Below, piece after piece: positions 1 to 12,247 of a DNA stretch of 64,000 bases. Both the position numbers and the translations under genes were made by a program. The DNA comes from Patiria pectinifera. Its lineage: Eukaryota; Echinodermata; Asteroidea; Valvatida; Asterinidae. How positions within the stretch are numbered: the stretch's first letter is position 1; the number at the start of each line of letters is the position of its first letter. The stretch covers positions 8,060,001-8,124,000 of the forward strand of contig CM057136.1 of assembly GCA_029964075.1 (NCBI GenBank), in the 5' to 3' direction. The notes beneath the pieces are model-generated. The model ran no database searches, had not been told where the DNA came from, and worked only from the letters and a program-made list of their open reading frames with translations.

Positions 1-1065
1 TAGCCACCACTGCTCATTTCTCTGCAAAGTGATGAATGCCAATTAAATGCAATGAAACATTGACGTTTTTCCACCTCGATGAATGGAGAACTTGCAAAGA
101 AAAACATACCAAAATCGATATTATTATTTCAGAAAAGAATAGATGACTAATGTTTTTCCTCATTTTCAAAACATAAAATCTGACGTTGGAAAAAACTGTT
201 TCAGTCTAATGATTAAAATCTTATTGTATCTGAATGCATGTGTGTAATCTATAATTCTCACTCGGTTTAGTAGCTTCCAATGGCATTCCATAGCCCGCTG
301 TAAAATTGGGTTCTTTTGGTAAAATGTGTACATTAACAACTGAAAGCATGGATCAATTTCAGTAATTCTTTTTTGAGATGAGTAGTAGAACATGCCCGTT
401 TAAAATATACTTTATTGGGGTTTCAAATTTGATTACTTTTGAAGAAAAAATCATTAATTCGGGTCACTTTCTTTTTGATTCACCCTGTATATACCGTGTT
501 TACTTTCATTTCTAGAGATAAATGGACTTTAAAAAAAATGAATTGTAGACGTGCCGATGCAAAGCGTGAATCTCCGTATACGTATATCAGATTTATTGGA
601 CTGATAAAATGTGTTAATAACATAAATTTATGAAAACAAAACATATTATCACTTAATTAATTATGTCCAAGTTATTAAACACGGATTACGAATTCAGACC
701 TCCATTGCATCTTTGAAATTACCGTTGGATTGAACAGTATATGACGATTGCCACATTTATAACTCATGCGCCAAGTATATATTTGAATATGTCTTTCACC
801 CAACTCCTTTTCAAAAATCGAAGTTTATTTGTTTCCCTCCAAATGTAGAACATAATCCGTGGCAAGCTACATCAGATTTGTAATCTCCTCGGCATCGATT
901 GTAGCGACTTCAAGATTGATATTGCCCTGATCTGGTTGCAGAACCTTGTGAGTACAGTCGAGCACCGTTTTATTAGGAGCACGGTTGCAAAGAGAACACG
1001 GTTACCACGAGCATTATTTCGTCAGTCCCGACCAAAATGTACACATTTCTATTGTATGTATTTGA
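1..1065. other. intergenic, no gene recognised
   Basis: AT-rich sequence with only short, unconvincing open frames. A short motif at about 474-488 (GATTCACCCTGTA) resembles the tips of the inverted-repeat element at 58,136-58,783, so a transposon end may lie here. Nothing else can be supported. Confidence 0.5.
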
Positions 1066-1500
1066 AGCGTGGCCTAGTGATTAGGGGTTGTGACTCATGC
1101 AACTAGACTGCGTCTTGACCGAGATTCTGACCATTCAGCGGGCGTTTTCTATCTTCGGCAACCCGTTGTGGGATTCCAAAAACATGGCAGCCAAATTGAC
1201 CAATCAACAGCTTAGTCGTAAAGTTAGTCCACCTTTTTGATCGAAATGACATCACAATTTCTAAAGTCGACTCCGATTGGCTGGCGCGTGGGGTCGCATG
1301 TAGCAGACGTTAGGCACGGAGAGGACTCCGTTGGACAACGGGTGATACTCAGACTACATGTAGCTAGGGAGTAACCTGTTATTGACTGGCATCCCATCCA
1401 GGGGGGAATAGAAATGTTCTCGTCTAAGCTTATGCCACGGACACCGGATATAAACACCTGCCAAATAAACCATCGCAATAGGGACAAACATTATTGCAAA
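1066..1500 (+). mobile_element. tRNA-derived SINE-like repeat
   Basis: The stretch begins with an RNA polymerase III A-box-like motif (TGGCCTAGTGATTAGG at about 1,070) as found in tRNA-derived SINEs of marine invertebrates. A degenerate B-box-like stretch follows near 1,115. The downstream part (1,380-1,450, around CATCCCATCCAGGGGGGAAT) resembles the conserved central or tail domain of such SINEs as I remember it. No poly-A tail or clear target duplication was found. This is recognition by motif only; a repeat-library search would settle it. Confidence 0.4.
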
Positions 1501-2936
1501 TACTTTGTAATTTTACACGTCTGATCATGGAGGAATAAGTATGAAGTACGTCACTCAAGGGTGACAATTTTGTGAGTCCTTTTTGTAAATTTAAATTAGC
1601 ATGTTGTGAAGGTTAACTTTTTAACGAAATGAGGAATTGGTTTTGTTTACCCATTTTAAAATGGTTTCAATAGCAGAGAAGGTTTCTTATACCTTTTCCG
1701 ACACATCCCATTGGATCTCTAAGATAGAGCTATGGGCAAATATGTATTTTGGGATCCTATAGGAACCTGTTGGAGATGACGAAAACCCGTAGGATCCTTA
1801 AGGTTTCCCATAACAAATCTTGGAAAATTCTCCCTTCATTTGAAAAGAGTTGTGCGATATTCTGATGCACGAACATAATGGAGAATTTTAACAAGAAGCA
1901 TGTGTTTAAATTGCAATTTGTTGTACCTTATAAGCAATATGAAATGGTCAACTCTCAATATCGTCCAAAATAACGAGTCTCTTGTCGAATAAAGCAACAT
2001 TTTCGATCTTTCTTTCCTAGGTGCCGAGGTCAATCTGCGAAAAGATGTCCTTTTGTCCTAAACAATCAGAATTTTCTGAGAAAGAGTATCTTTCATCCAA
2101 AAACCAAGTAAGTTATCAGCTACACGCTGCTTACAAAGTCGATTCTCTGGTCGGGGGGGGGGGGCGCTGTCCACTGAATTTTTAGACTGTATCCGGTCGC
2201 GTTATCATTCTGTTTTAAATCTGTGGGCGTAGGCACAAGTCCAAATGAACGTCTTTGAAATATGAAGAAGATATCATCAATTGTCTGTGCAGCCTGAACA
2301 CCTGTGAGAGTTCTGAGTATTTTTAACAGAATTGTGAAATGGGGTGCACCCGGATACACGACATGTATGGGGGGGGGGGGGAGTGTGTCACACTCTCTTC
2401 AATCTTCGTATATTATAGCTTATAATGCAGATTTCAACACTATCAGTAGTAGGTATAATTAATGCAAGGTGAATTTTGTTGAAACAAGGCAGATTCGCTA
2501 ATAACACCTGCCTCCAATTGGTTGAGGGGCATTCACACTTGCAATTGATAAAAAAATAGTCCATGTTTTTGTTTTGTTTGTTTCTTACAGAATCCCAGCT
2601 TGTTATAGGTTGCCACCAAGAAGGCCTACATTCCGTTCTTCGTCCATTCCTATTGACATCAAAACATATACAAACGAGAAAAAGAAGCTGTCAAATACTT
2701 TGGTTTTACCTGTATTTTCATAGTCCTAAAAGCAGTGCTCTTCAAATACTAATAAGAAACTCGTAAGTCTGAACAAAGAAGATGAATTCAAACAAAGATA
2801 AAATGTAATGGCTGTTTCTTTGCCAGTCAACTTATAATAGAATGGATGAAACAGGTTTAAAGAGTTTGACAGAACAAAATAATCTGAGAAAGGTACAACA
2901 GGACCTGCAGATTAAAGGGAAGGACTTGCAGATTAA

Positions 2937-3545
2937 AGGGAATATGCAACATTTGCAAACATCACACTGTAAAAAGGTTGGATAAAACGCTGCTGGGCAA
3001 TGTAATTTACCCAGATTTGGTATGAAATTACCTAATGTTGGGTTGAATTGGGTAAAAAATGTGAAACTATTGGGAAGAATTTGCCCAAGAGTGTAGGCAG
3101 TTGATAATTCGACCATCGTTGGTCGAATTATCAACCCATTTTGCCCAACTTTTTTTACAGTGCACAAAACAAAACTACCTAATTATTATGAAATACCTTA
3201 CTGGATTGTTAGTGAATGACAGTCGAAAGTATCCTGTAAAATCATGGCACCTGGTGTGCTGTCTTTTTCGAGAAAAATGTTTTTTCCCCATCAAATTTCC
3301 AACACTGGTGCCAGCTAGACTGGTTTCTTGACCTTACTATTCACCGACGTATGATAATTGCTCCCAATTTCATCATAAGTGGGTCAGGGAACCAGACTAC
3401 AGGAACATGATTGTTTTTCTCTGTTTTCCCCCCAGCATCTACGAATCCAAAACTTTAAACAAGTCAGTGTAGCAATATTTGCTATAAAATACTAACCCCC
3501 AAATCCACCCATGTCTGAAAATTACAGCAAAAGCAAATGTTTATT
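2937..3545 (+). mobile_element. degraded copy of the TTAAAGGG inverted-repeat element
   Basis: This stretch is homologous to the complete element at 50,507-51,022. Shared text includes AATGACAGT, ATCCTGTAAAATCATGGCACC and the CAGGGAACCAGACTACAGGAA block. The left end keeps TTAA-AGGGAAT at 2,933. The right end near 3,540 has lost the terminal CCCTTTAA. A palindromic MITE (2,965-3,162) interrupts it. A partial second copy of the left tip lies just upstream at about 2,910-2,925. Confidence 0.65.
2965..3162. mobile_element. palindromic MITE, CACTGTAAAAA ends
   Basis: This is a 198-bp element with inverted ends CACTGTAAAAA / TTTTTACAGTG and a self-complementary interior (a GGTCGAATTATCAACCCA arm near the right end). 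It is flanked on both sides by CA, which fits a 2-bp target duplication. The related site at about 50,535 in the uninterrupted sister repeat lacks the insert and shows the unoccupied sequence, so insertion is directly supported. Confidence 0.8.
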
Positions 3546-3711
3546 AAACTGAAAACAAAAAAATTCGACCACCCCTTCAAATTTTGGCTTAACTTCACTA
3601 GCACTATGCTGCAAAATTAAATGTTTTTTTTTTTAATGTCAATGGCTTTTTCTTTACCAGTGTGCGCCAAGCCAGATTTGACTCAATAGCCATTACGATT
3701 CTATTGTTTTA

Positions 3712-3892
3712 CACTGTAAAAAATAATGGGCAAAACACTGTTGGGTAATATAATTTTACCCGACATTGGTTTGAAATTACCTAATTTGGGTAAAAACTAT
3801 TGGGAAGAACTTTGCCCAAGAGTTTAACCTGTTGATATGTTGGCCAACATTGGTCTACATATCAACCCATTTTGCCCAACGTTTTTACAGTG
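3712..3892. mobile_element. second copy of the CACTGTAAAAA MITE
   Basis: This 181-bp element has the same ends and interior order as 2,965-3,162: TTGGGTAA arms, GCCCAAGAG, and ATATCAACCCATTTTGCCCAAC near the right end. It is flanked by TA on both sides, matching the TA target duplication of Tc1/mariner-type MITEs. No coding capacity. Confidence 0.8.
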
Positions 3893-4997
3893 TATGCATG
3901 TGCTAGTGCAAGTCTGACACAAGTTTAAAGTAGAATTAGGATCATCTTTCTCCGGTACAATGTACCGCATTGATTATGTAAGACGTTGGTACTTGGATTG
4001 AATTGTATAATTCTTTTACATGTTCATAATGCATGCCTTATTAATACCATGCCTATGCAGAATATTGGTAAATTCTCACTTTGTGATATCACATATGCTC
4101 GACCCCGGTTTCATAGGGTCTTTCAAAATACCCAGTTGACGTCATTCCGACCGGACTCTATCATAAAGTTTACACCTTGAAGATAGTGTAATATTTATGG
4201 AAAATTTCTTTCGCAAAAGAAACCATTGTCAATTTCTTTATATTCTTGGCCTCTTTGCCCTCGTTTAATATTCGCTCAGTGCAATCTTTCAAATTTTCAC
4301 CTTTTGTCATTTAACCTTCACTAAACCGATTTCCCCCGAATATAATGTGGTAACGACTGAAATCAAGGCTAGGAACCCTCGTCAGCAGAAATGAAACCCC
4401 CATAACAGTGGAAAAATCAAAAGGTTAGCCCTTGCCTTTTCATGAATACCACAACTCTATGCGTATTCACCAACGCGGATATTCTTTAGTGATTCAAATT
4501 ATCCGTGGGCCGACATAATAATACATGTTCAGGGTCAATGCGCGGATAATGCAGTGTGAGACTGCAGTAACGAATGGTACATTCAGTATAATGCGAGATG
4601 GAGCTTTCTATACTTACTTTTGCACTAGTATAGGGTATAGCATAAAATCATTCCAACTTTTGTTTTCGGTGCTTGAATATTCGTCGTACTCGGGTGAATG
4701 TACCATGTGCCTCCAGAACTGACTGCAAGGATGTCTTTGTCAAGCTGATGTTCTGACAGGGTGATTTCAGTTGTGATACGATCGGTATATGCCCTTGCAC
4801 AAGTGAGACAACGTGGTGCTCTGTTCGTTGACTTTGTGCCAATCTATACATGGTGCATGCGTTCACGTAAGTGTAAACTTGAACAACTTCACAAAGTATC
4901 GACAGTTCATTCGAACAAGACGATTGCTGAGTCTACACCGCACTGCTGGAATCTGGTTGATGTTTTTTTTTAACAACAACTGAACCAAGCGTCTGTG
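3893..4997. other. 5' flank of the galactosyltransferase gene
   Basis: No gene or repeat was recognised. The region presumably holds the promoter and 5' untranslated sequence of the gene starting at 4,998. No convincing TATA box or splice site could be assigned. Confidence 0.4.
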
Positions 4998-6467
4998 ATG
5001 AAACTCCAAAAACTGTTCCTGATTTTAACTTTCGCGGTAGCACTTTCGTGCTTTGCGTTTGTAGCATATGTCTCATCAAGAGGTCATGGCTCCGGGGCGA
5101 GTAGGCACAGAACTAACGCGAAGCCCATGCGCTATAAGCTCGGTGCTATAGCCAGTGCGAAGAACATCAGTATCAAGAAGCAGGTACACAAACTGATGAG
5201 CAAACTGAAGGACATTCGGGAACGGATTCCAAGCAAATTCATTAAGTCCAAGAAAGCTAATAGGAAAGATGTTGTCCCTCGACCTCCAGAGATTGTGAAT
5301 GTACTCCAGACCCACAAGAAAACCAAGGCTAGTTCCTTAACTCGTACAAATCCGAGTGGTCGGTCTAATGATGTACGCAATGCGAAGAACACCATCAATA
5401 ACTTGAAGTCCGCAAGAAATTCGGCAAATATCCATTCTCCAAATGCAAAGGAACTCAGTAGATTTGATCCAGTCAAAGAAGCCAGCAAAGTTTCTATTCC
5501 CTCAAAACTGACTGCGTTAAATATTCCCAACAGGCTTGAGGAAACGAAAGGATTTTCAAAGGTTCATACCAATGCCATCGGGGAGATGCATAACACAAAC
5601 TTGAAAACATCGGTGATACTGAGTCCACCTGACCGAGATGATACCAGGCGCGTCATCAATCCTCATGGGTACAAACTCCTCATGGACGAACCCCAGGCCT
5701 GTTACGATGCCACTGGAACTCCAAAGGAAGTGTTCTTGTTGGTGTTCATCGCAACAATCCACGCGCACACCGAGCAGCGACAGGCGATTCGCGAGACCTG
5801 GGGAAGCCCACGAGAGGCCATGGGAAAGAAGATCGTCACCCTGTTCCTGTTGGCTCAAAACCAGTACGTTAATCTTCAGCAGCAGGTGGAGGAGGAGTCC
5901 AACAAACACCACGATATCCTCCAGGAAGATTTCCAGGACACCTACAATAACTTGACTCTCAAGACCATCATGGCTATGAAGTGGGCCAGTACGCACTGCC
6001 CCCACGCCTCCTACGTCATGAAGACGGATGACGACTCTTACGTCAGCTACGACAACCTTGTCAAGCACCTGACTAGATCACCGTCAACAAACTACGCTGT
6101 GGGGCGTCTGTTCCCCAGTGCTGCACCCTTTCGTAACCCTTCCAATAAATGGTACGTATCCAAGGAGACGTACCCCAGAGACATATACCCACCGTTTCTT
6201 GCCGGAACGGGCTACGTGTTGTCGACGGACGTAGCAGGAAAGGTCTTCCAGATGTCCTTGCGCACGAAATACATTCATCTCGAAGACATATTTGTTGCCC
6301 TATGCTTAGAGTCATTGCATATCATACCTGTAAAGGGGGAGGAATTTCACAATTTCTACATTGAATACTCCAGGTCTCGTTATTGCAATCTGATAACTTC
6401 TCATCAAATATCTCCGCTGCAAATGCGACGCATATGGAGCAGCCATCCAGATCAGGGGCCGTGTTAG
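4998..6467 (+). CDS. beta-1,3-galactosyltransferase-like protein (GT31), intronless
   Basis: A 489-residue type II membrane protein predicted to transfer a hexose (Gal or GlcNAc) in beta-1,3 linkage in the Golgi. Residues 1-5 are cytosolic, about 6-25 form a hydrophobic signal anchor, and about 26-240 are a long Lys/Ser/Asn-rich stem. The catalytic GT31 domain fills about 245-489. Its family motifs are visible: RQAIRETWG near residue 260, LKTIMAMKW, the metal and nucleotide-sugar binding DDD triplet at 344-346 (KTDDDSY), AGTGYVLS, and an acidic ED motif at 429-430. An in-frame GTG directly precedes the ATG at 4,998; I chose the ATG. The catalytic half is visibly richer in G and C than the stem. 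Lack of introns is common in this family. Acceptor and donor sugars cannot be told from sequence. Confidence 0.92.
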   Translation: MKLQKLFLILTFAVALSCFAFVAYVSSRGHGSGASRHRTNAKPMRYKLGAIASAKNISIKKQVHKLMSKLKDIRERIPSKFIKSKKANRKDVVPRPPEIVNVLQTHKKTKASSLTRTNPSGRSNDVRNAKNTINNLKSARNSANIHSPNAKELSRFDPVKEASKVSIPSKLTALNIPNRLEETKGFSKVHTNAIGEMHNTNLKTSVILSPPDRDDTRRVINPHGYKLLMDEPQACYDATGTPKEVFLLVFIATIHAHTEQRQAIRETWGSPREAMGKKIVTLFLLAQNQYVNLQQQVEEESNKHHDILQEDFQDTYNNLTLKTIMAMKWASTHCPHASYVMKTDDDSYVSYDNLVKHLTRSPSTNYAVGRLFPSAAPFRNPSNKWYVSKETYPRDIYPPFLAGTGYVLSTDVAGKVFQMSLRTKYIHLEDIFVALCLESLHIIPVKGEEFHNFYIEYSRSRYCNLITSHQISPLQMRRIWSSHPDQGPC

Positions 6468-8249
6468 TAGTTTGGCTCGCAATGGCGCCCGCTAGAGACG
6501 ACGAATTGTAACGTCATAACGAATGCACACCTAGACTGTTTCCCGGCTTCCCTAAAGATATGGGGACCGGTAACTAGTTCCCATTTAAAAGCATTTGATT
6601 GGTTGGCCTCTGCGCTCGCGCATCACGATTGTTTATATTTGAATCGCTGTTTCAACTTTTGTGCATGGACGCCGGTGATTGAACTCACGATTATCAAGAA
6701 ATTCACGCTTGTCTTACCACAGAAGTACACAAAATCGTCAGAGTCTCCATGAAATCAATTTTAAAACATTTCAACTGCATAGGTTGTAAATATTGAACAG
6801 CAGTATTTCTCGGGTCAGTACCACGCACGCGAAACTGGTCACGTAGGGTGAAAGTTTTCTATAATGATGGGTGAAAACAAATCCTTTAACAAACCTGCAT
6901 CCAGACGCAGATCCGGATGACTTCTAAAATCTCATAGATTTGTACTTTTACCAAGGACCACCTTAAAAAAAAATCATGAAAATCCATCGATAACTTTTTG
7001 AGTTGTCCTGTTCATAGACAAGCAACGCCGATGAAAACATAACCTCCTTGGCGGAGGTAATAAGTGTGGAGCAGGTTACTAAAAAGATAACCTGTGGAAG
7101 TTGATTCAGCACAGTAAATATCTTTTTTGAGAAAAATTTGAAAAATGAATCTTCGCTTTTCTCAACGTAAGGCACGGTTTCTCTTAAAGGGTGCATGCCA
7201 AATATGCCAAAAATCCGTCCGCCGAGCTCATAATAAATGTTATACCCTCAAAATATTCTCTTTTAGAGAGTTCTGAGAGCCATAAAATTGGGGAATTGAA
7301 GAGATATGGTTTCGAACCTCTTGCCCGGACTTGGGGCTTTCATTTCTGAGCATTTTGGATGCTATTTGGCGCGAAAGTGGCGATATTTTGCCATGTTGTG
7401 GAGGGATAGGGGTCGTGATATGGGATGGGATTTACACAGTTAACTTCATTTACATGACAGTGGAAGGCCCATGACAATCTGATGCACTGATCCCTTGAAA
7501 TGGTTGAAAAACCCATAACCTGTTAGATGTCTTGTTTGCGTGCACGGATTTCCATGGCATTTTTACTGATTATACACAAGAGTATAATTAATATGCTCCA
7601 TCAAGATGATATACTCATGTTAAGTCATTTTTGAGAAATTAAAGAATATCTGCTGGCACAAGTTTTTTTTTGGAGACCCTGTACATGTTTTCACTAGTAT
7701 AAAATTTTGTTTTTACAAGAATAAAATATTGTTTAGAGGTAACATCTTAGAGTTGGACTTGTATTATACTTTTTACAATAATATAAACTGGGAATTGGCA
7801 AACTTCCTTTTAGTGACTACCAAAGTTCCTTCGTTGTGTCTGATGTCTGTAGTATGAAAAATGAAACTATTGGCACAATTAACTATCTTCATGAAATATC
7901 GTGTTACATTATCCGGTTCCAAGCGCAGATCCAGGGGGGGGGGGGTCAACCCCCCCCCCCCGCTCTGACTCAATTTGTTTTTCATAGTAATATATTAAAA
8001 AAAAATGTGAAAACCACCCTGCTCTGACACCTCCCCAAAGAAAAAAAATAAATCAATAGCAATTATACGAAGTAAGATTTGAGGCTTTGCATGGTGGAGA
8101 TACTAATGAATGAAAGGTTTGCGGAAACACCATGTGCGAATAATTTCTCAACTAAGAGAATGGTTCTGAAAAGAACCAGAGGTATAAACTCGACGTTCCG
8201 TTCAATATGCTCTGATCGTCTGTTTGCAAATGTTGTATATCGCCTTTAA
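6468..8249. other. intergenic between GT31 gene and gene A
   Basis: 6,556-6,830 is repeated in the same orientation at 55,719-56,012 (shared GGGGACCGGTA.CTAGTTCC start and AACTGCATA further on). It marks the left part of the segment duplicated with genes A and B. Near 7,930-7,965 a GATCCA plus G-run/C-run pair resembles the tip of the hAT-like MITE at 27,074. No gene was seen in the remainder. Confidence 0.55.
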
Positions 8250-8735
8250 AGAGGTTGTGGTATGCTGAAAGTCGTTTTGTTTTTTATATTTTTTTTTATT
8301 GTAGAGTAGACCCATAAATATCATAATGACAAAGTCCCATTCTTTTGTAATGTGCGTTTATGTGTTTATAAAACTGAAATTCATCGAGTAATTTGTTGGT
8401 CGGCAAGCGCATAATTGAAATCAACAGTCGTCGGGTTTTTCGTAAAAAAATTAGAAAAATCTTGTCGTAATAATTAAACAGGACTCGTTTATACTACGCT
8501 GCATCGGGAGTCCTGTTTATTACGTCACGATTTACTATGTTTTGTTTGCTGCCCCCAACGACGACTTTTACACAGATTGCACGTTCGGGTCGAAACAGGA
8601 CATGAAAAACAGCTCTCAAAAGTACCTTTTGTACTCATTTCTTGACAGACACAATAGTCGTTTTTATTTCATCACACCCTAGGCTACATATACCCGAAAA
8701 ATGACAGAAATTTCTTCGAGCATTCCACAACCTCT
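8250..8735. mobile_element. TTAA-flanked inverted-repeat element, AGAGGTTGTGG ends
   Basis: A 486-bp non-coding element with inverted ends AGAGGTTGTGG(T/A)ATGCT, bounded by TTAA at 8,246-8,249 and 8,736-8,739. The pattern suits a piggyBac-type 4-bp duplication. A TA duplication with an element starting A and ending T would look identical. It sits just upstream of the promoter region of gene A and has no counterpart in front of gene B. Confidence 0.75.
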
Positions 8736-8739
8736 TTAA

Positions 8740-9271
8740 TTCACCCACGTATTTTTTGTTCTTTCAAACCCTTTGTATGATTTACGCCTGAACATGTACT
8801 TGCGGATGTGGAACCACTTTAGATTGTTTTTGAATAAAAAGCTCTCAGTGAATAATTGAGGAGTGTCGTTTGTCGTGCGAGAAACAACTCACACATGATT
8901 GCTTCCTGTCTCATGATTACTGCCTGGCTCATTTGGTGAAAAACCCCCACACGTATTCAATTATTCAAACAGCTGGTTAACAGGCAGGCCTTGTCTGAGA
9001 AGCAATATTTGTGCGTTTCCATGGTCAGTAACTATGGAAACCAAAATGTAGACTCTAGAGTACAAAGGCACCCGCAGAACCCTTATTATCTAATTACTTT
9101 GACAACGAGCAATGTGACAGGTGTCTGGTGGGAAAGTATCAATATCGTTTTGGATCGTTTGCGGCAGTACCACGCAGCTCGTCTAGGCCCGGATAGTTCA
9201 TTTTGTGCTCTTCTGGACAACTTTGGATACTGGTCAAGCTTTTTGGGAGCAAAAAGCATGTCAGCTTACCA
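8740..9271 (+). promoter_or_regulatory. promoter and 5' leader of gene A with a 5-codon uORF
   Basis: The region is homologous to 59,375-59,843 in front of gene B (GGTTAACAGGCAGG, GAAGCAATATTTGTGCGTTTC and other blocks), so it travelled with the gene duplication. A five-codon upstream frame at 9,258-9,275 (Met-Ser-Ala-Tyr-Gln-stop) ends in a TGA that overlaps the gene's ATG as ATGA, and the same is true in gene B. No TATA box was assigned. Confidence 0.55.
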
Positions 9272-9329
9272 ATGACGGCCATGTTGTCTCCGTATTTGGC
9301 CTTTGCAATCCTTCTGGCTGCAGCTTACG
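9272..9329 (+). CDS. gene A exon 1: signal peptide of secreted F5/8C protein
   Basis: The first coding exon encodes 19 residues plus one base: a Met, a short polar start and a hydrophobic run (LAFAILLAAAY), a classic secretion signal. It ends at a strong donor (G|GTGAGT) in phase 1. Gene B has the same exon at 59,844-59,901 with GTAAGT. All later splice boundaries of the gene are also phase 1, except that the end of exon 4 is uncertain. Cleavage of the signal would fall at or just after the splice junction. Confidence 0.78.
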
Positions 9330-9341
9330 GTGAGTCCACAC

Positions 9342-10310
9342 ATTTACTTCTTTATTTTCTACATGATGGTTCAGATTACTAAAGCGAATGAAAAAAAAAA
9401 TGAAAAAGTTTTGAGGGGTAACTTACCCAATCCTCCCCCGCGGCCTGTTTTTTTTAAAAGACGGTTCAGATGTTGATACAGTATGTCTTATTCACCGACC
9501 CACTACATGACGATGTGGGTACGCCACCCTAGATCCAAAACCAGTACAACTTTACTTTAAATGGATCCCACGAAATAAGTAAAAATGATTCTTTCATGTA
9601 AAGACGATACCGTGTTCTTTTTCTCCTCACGAATTTTAAATTTGTGTGATTTGTTTGAACAAAATAAATACTTCATTCCGATTTTGGGCGTCTGCAACCC
9701 TGTGAAGAAAAAAAACAGACCGTCATTTTTTTTTGCAAAATGAACCCGCTCTGAGAAGGCCAAATTATTGTGTGGCAACCGATATTTCGAAATCAGTGAA
9801 GAATTGTTCGTTCTACGTCTCATTTAAAAGTGAATAAATTTATATTGCCAGGAAAAACGCAATTTAAACAAACAGTTTTTTCAGTGGAACTAGGGGGAAA
9901 AAAAACACGGAGAAAACATCTCTAGTGGTTTTTCATGCGCAATGGAAAAAGCATGAGTCCAAGTGACATTTTTATATGATGAAGGCATAATGAAGTGGTT
10001 GGATTTATGAGTGTTTCCAGCGATTTCCATTTTCTGCAGGATCTGTTTAAAAAGAACAATGATAACAAACGTTTGGTTGGATTAAATTACATCAAACCCA
10101 GACATAACGGGCCTTCCCCACAGATACGCAGCCGGACAGGATCCTGGTTGTTTATTGGTTGGCATGTTCCCTGGCAATCTTTCGTGTTAGCGTCTGATTG
10201 GTCGAGCCACGCGCAAGCAGAGGGGCAGTAAAACATGCATGAACAATGAATACAATTGCTGCAAACTGCTTGCTGACTGGATTGATCTGAAGCATAATAC
10301 AAACAAAGAC
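9342..10310. other. gene A intron 1, first part
   Basis: No repeat with clear ends was recognised here. The first bases after the exon match the start of gene B intron 1 (ATTACTAAAGCGAATGAAAA), so this is residual paralogous intron. Confidence 0.5.
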
Positions 10311-10311
10311 A

Positions 10312-11098
10312 CAGGGGCGGCGGAACGCTTTTTAAACCTGGCGGGGGGGGGGGGGGGGGGGCAACACCAAAAAGGGGTTCTTGCTCAGAAAAAAGGGGCA
10401 CCTTCCGTCGTTGTGAAAGTGGAGGGAAAGACTAAGATCACGTTCACTTCGCCATAAACCTATATGACGAGAAACATTATAAATATGTTGTCCAACTTGC
10501 TCTTTGTGTTTCTTTCACCTTGTGTTATGTAGAGAAACCATCTTTTTTAATCGCGAGAGGGGCACTGTTGCTTTTAATGGCAAGTTCATGACCATTTTAT
10601 TCGCGTCGAGAGCGCCGTAATTATTTTTAGGGGCCAGTTCTCCATCTTGAGAGGGCCAGAGGGACCAATTTTAATGTTGCTTCCGAGGGACAGTTTTCCA
10701 TCTGGAGAAGTTATTGCGAGAGGAGCACTATTGTTTTTGATGGCCTATTTTCCATCCTGAGAGGGGCACAATTTTTTTTTTTTATCGCGAGAGGGGTGTT
10801 TGTAATTTCGAGGGGTATTTTTCCATCTCGAGAAGGTGCACAATCTTATTAATGCGAGAAGTGTACTTGTGTTTTTGAGGGGCAGTTTTGCATAACAAGA
10901 GAGGAGACAATTTCATTTGTAACGCGATCGTTTGCTTTCATACGTGTGCGTTACTTTGAGGATCATTTTGTTTTCATCTCGAGGGGGCACATTTATAACC
11001 GTCTGAGGGGCACTTTGGTTGACCCGGGAAAATGGGGGGAGGGAGGGGAGGGGGGGGGGGAGTGCCCTGCCCCCTGCCCACCGGTTCCAACGCCCCTG
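10312..11098. mobile_element. hAT-like non-autonomous element with internal GAGGGGCA repeats
   Basis: Terminal inverted repeats CAGGGGCG.. / ..CGCCCCTG enclose 787 bp. Flanking 8-bp duplications are CAAAGACA (10,304-10,311) and CAAATGCA (11,099-11,106), six of eight identical. CAGGGG-type tips with 8-bp duplications are typical of hAT transposons. The interior has G-runs and many degenerate copies of GAGAGGGGCAC and TTTTCCATC spaced about 50-110 bp. No transposase frame is left. Confidence 0.72.
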
Positions 11099-12247
11099 CA
11101 AATGCAAGAGCTTCTGACTTTTCGGCCTTGGCGGTATCTTTCTCAAAAAATCGTGGTTGAAATGATCTAACTTTGTTTTGGAAATATGGTTTGGTTAAAA
11201 ACAAGTGCGAGCTAGTGAACAATAAGCTCCGGCCGTCTTGCATGGAAATCTTGCATGAAATCTATTAAAAAGATACGTTGTGTTTAATAGGAAGGGGCGT
11301 AATCATACATGTCGCCACTACATTTTAAGTTAAATGGAATGAAGTTTGGGCGCCACATGCACCATGCCTTTAAGTTTTTATCAGACTTGTGTTTTGTTAA
11401 AAAAGAAGTGGTTTTCTGGCTAGGAAAATAGCAAGGAAGAACCGGTTTTGTGCAAGCAAAATTCAAGGAACAATCTGTTGATACTAATAACTTGTTGGAA
11501 AGTTCCAAAGTCATTCCAAGAAAGTTGCCGCCGTGAATTAGGGTTTAAAACAAGGGAGGAGGATGGGATTTGCTATCAGCATCAGCAGGGCCGTTCCTCA
11601 TTCTTTTCTTTTTATGGGATGTATGATAAAATTGGAGTACGAGGGGCTCTGCGAGCTGATGAATCTTTTTGAAAACATTGTATTTGCAACCAGCTAGGAA
11701 AGATTTCCGTTTATTTAAGACTTACAAGCACTGGTATGGATACCTGTGTAGTTATATGACTAAACTGCCTAGAGCGTATTTGTTAACTTTTCCCCCGTTT
11801 TTGGAAATTCAATACGCATATAGGGAGTAAAATCAGTTCCACTGCTGGGTTGCGGTGATGGGTGGGTTATAACTTGTCAACACATACCTCGCCAGCGGGC
11901 CCATTAGATTGGTGATAACCGGAGAGCGGGAGTTTAAAAAAAACTCATCCGGTGTTTAGGCGACGCAGGGACTGGTTTGTGTACGTGTGGTTTTTGTTTC
12001 TAGTTCACTTATTTATACCGGTGATAATATGCCGTCCCACCTGTTTTTCTTTTTTGTGTGTCGGGGAAACAGTGCATATTTTCTGTGCCCTTTTTACGCA
12101 CTTCATCAGTCACCCTTTGTTTAATTCTTTTGTGCGTATCTTTTTTTATTGCTAATGATGGTAAAGAATATTTTACGCGTTAGCATTTCTTGTAATGATC
12201 AGACTAAGTGGATTCCTTATTTTTTATTTTTATTTCGAAATCCATGC

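Noticed and set aside
5132-6315. Minus-strand frames of up to 170 residues inside the galactosyltransferase
   Set aside because: Antisense shadows; the plus-strand frame carries the complete GT31 motif set.
10087-10401. Proline-rich 104-residue frame
   Set aside because: Created by a long G-run at the tip of the hAT-like element; no family resemblance.
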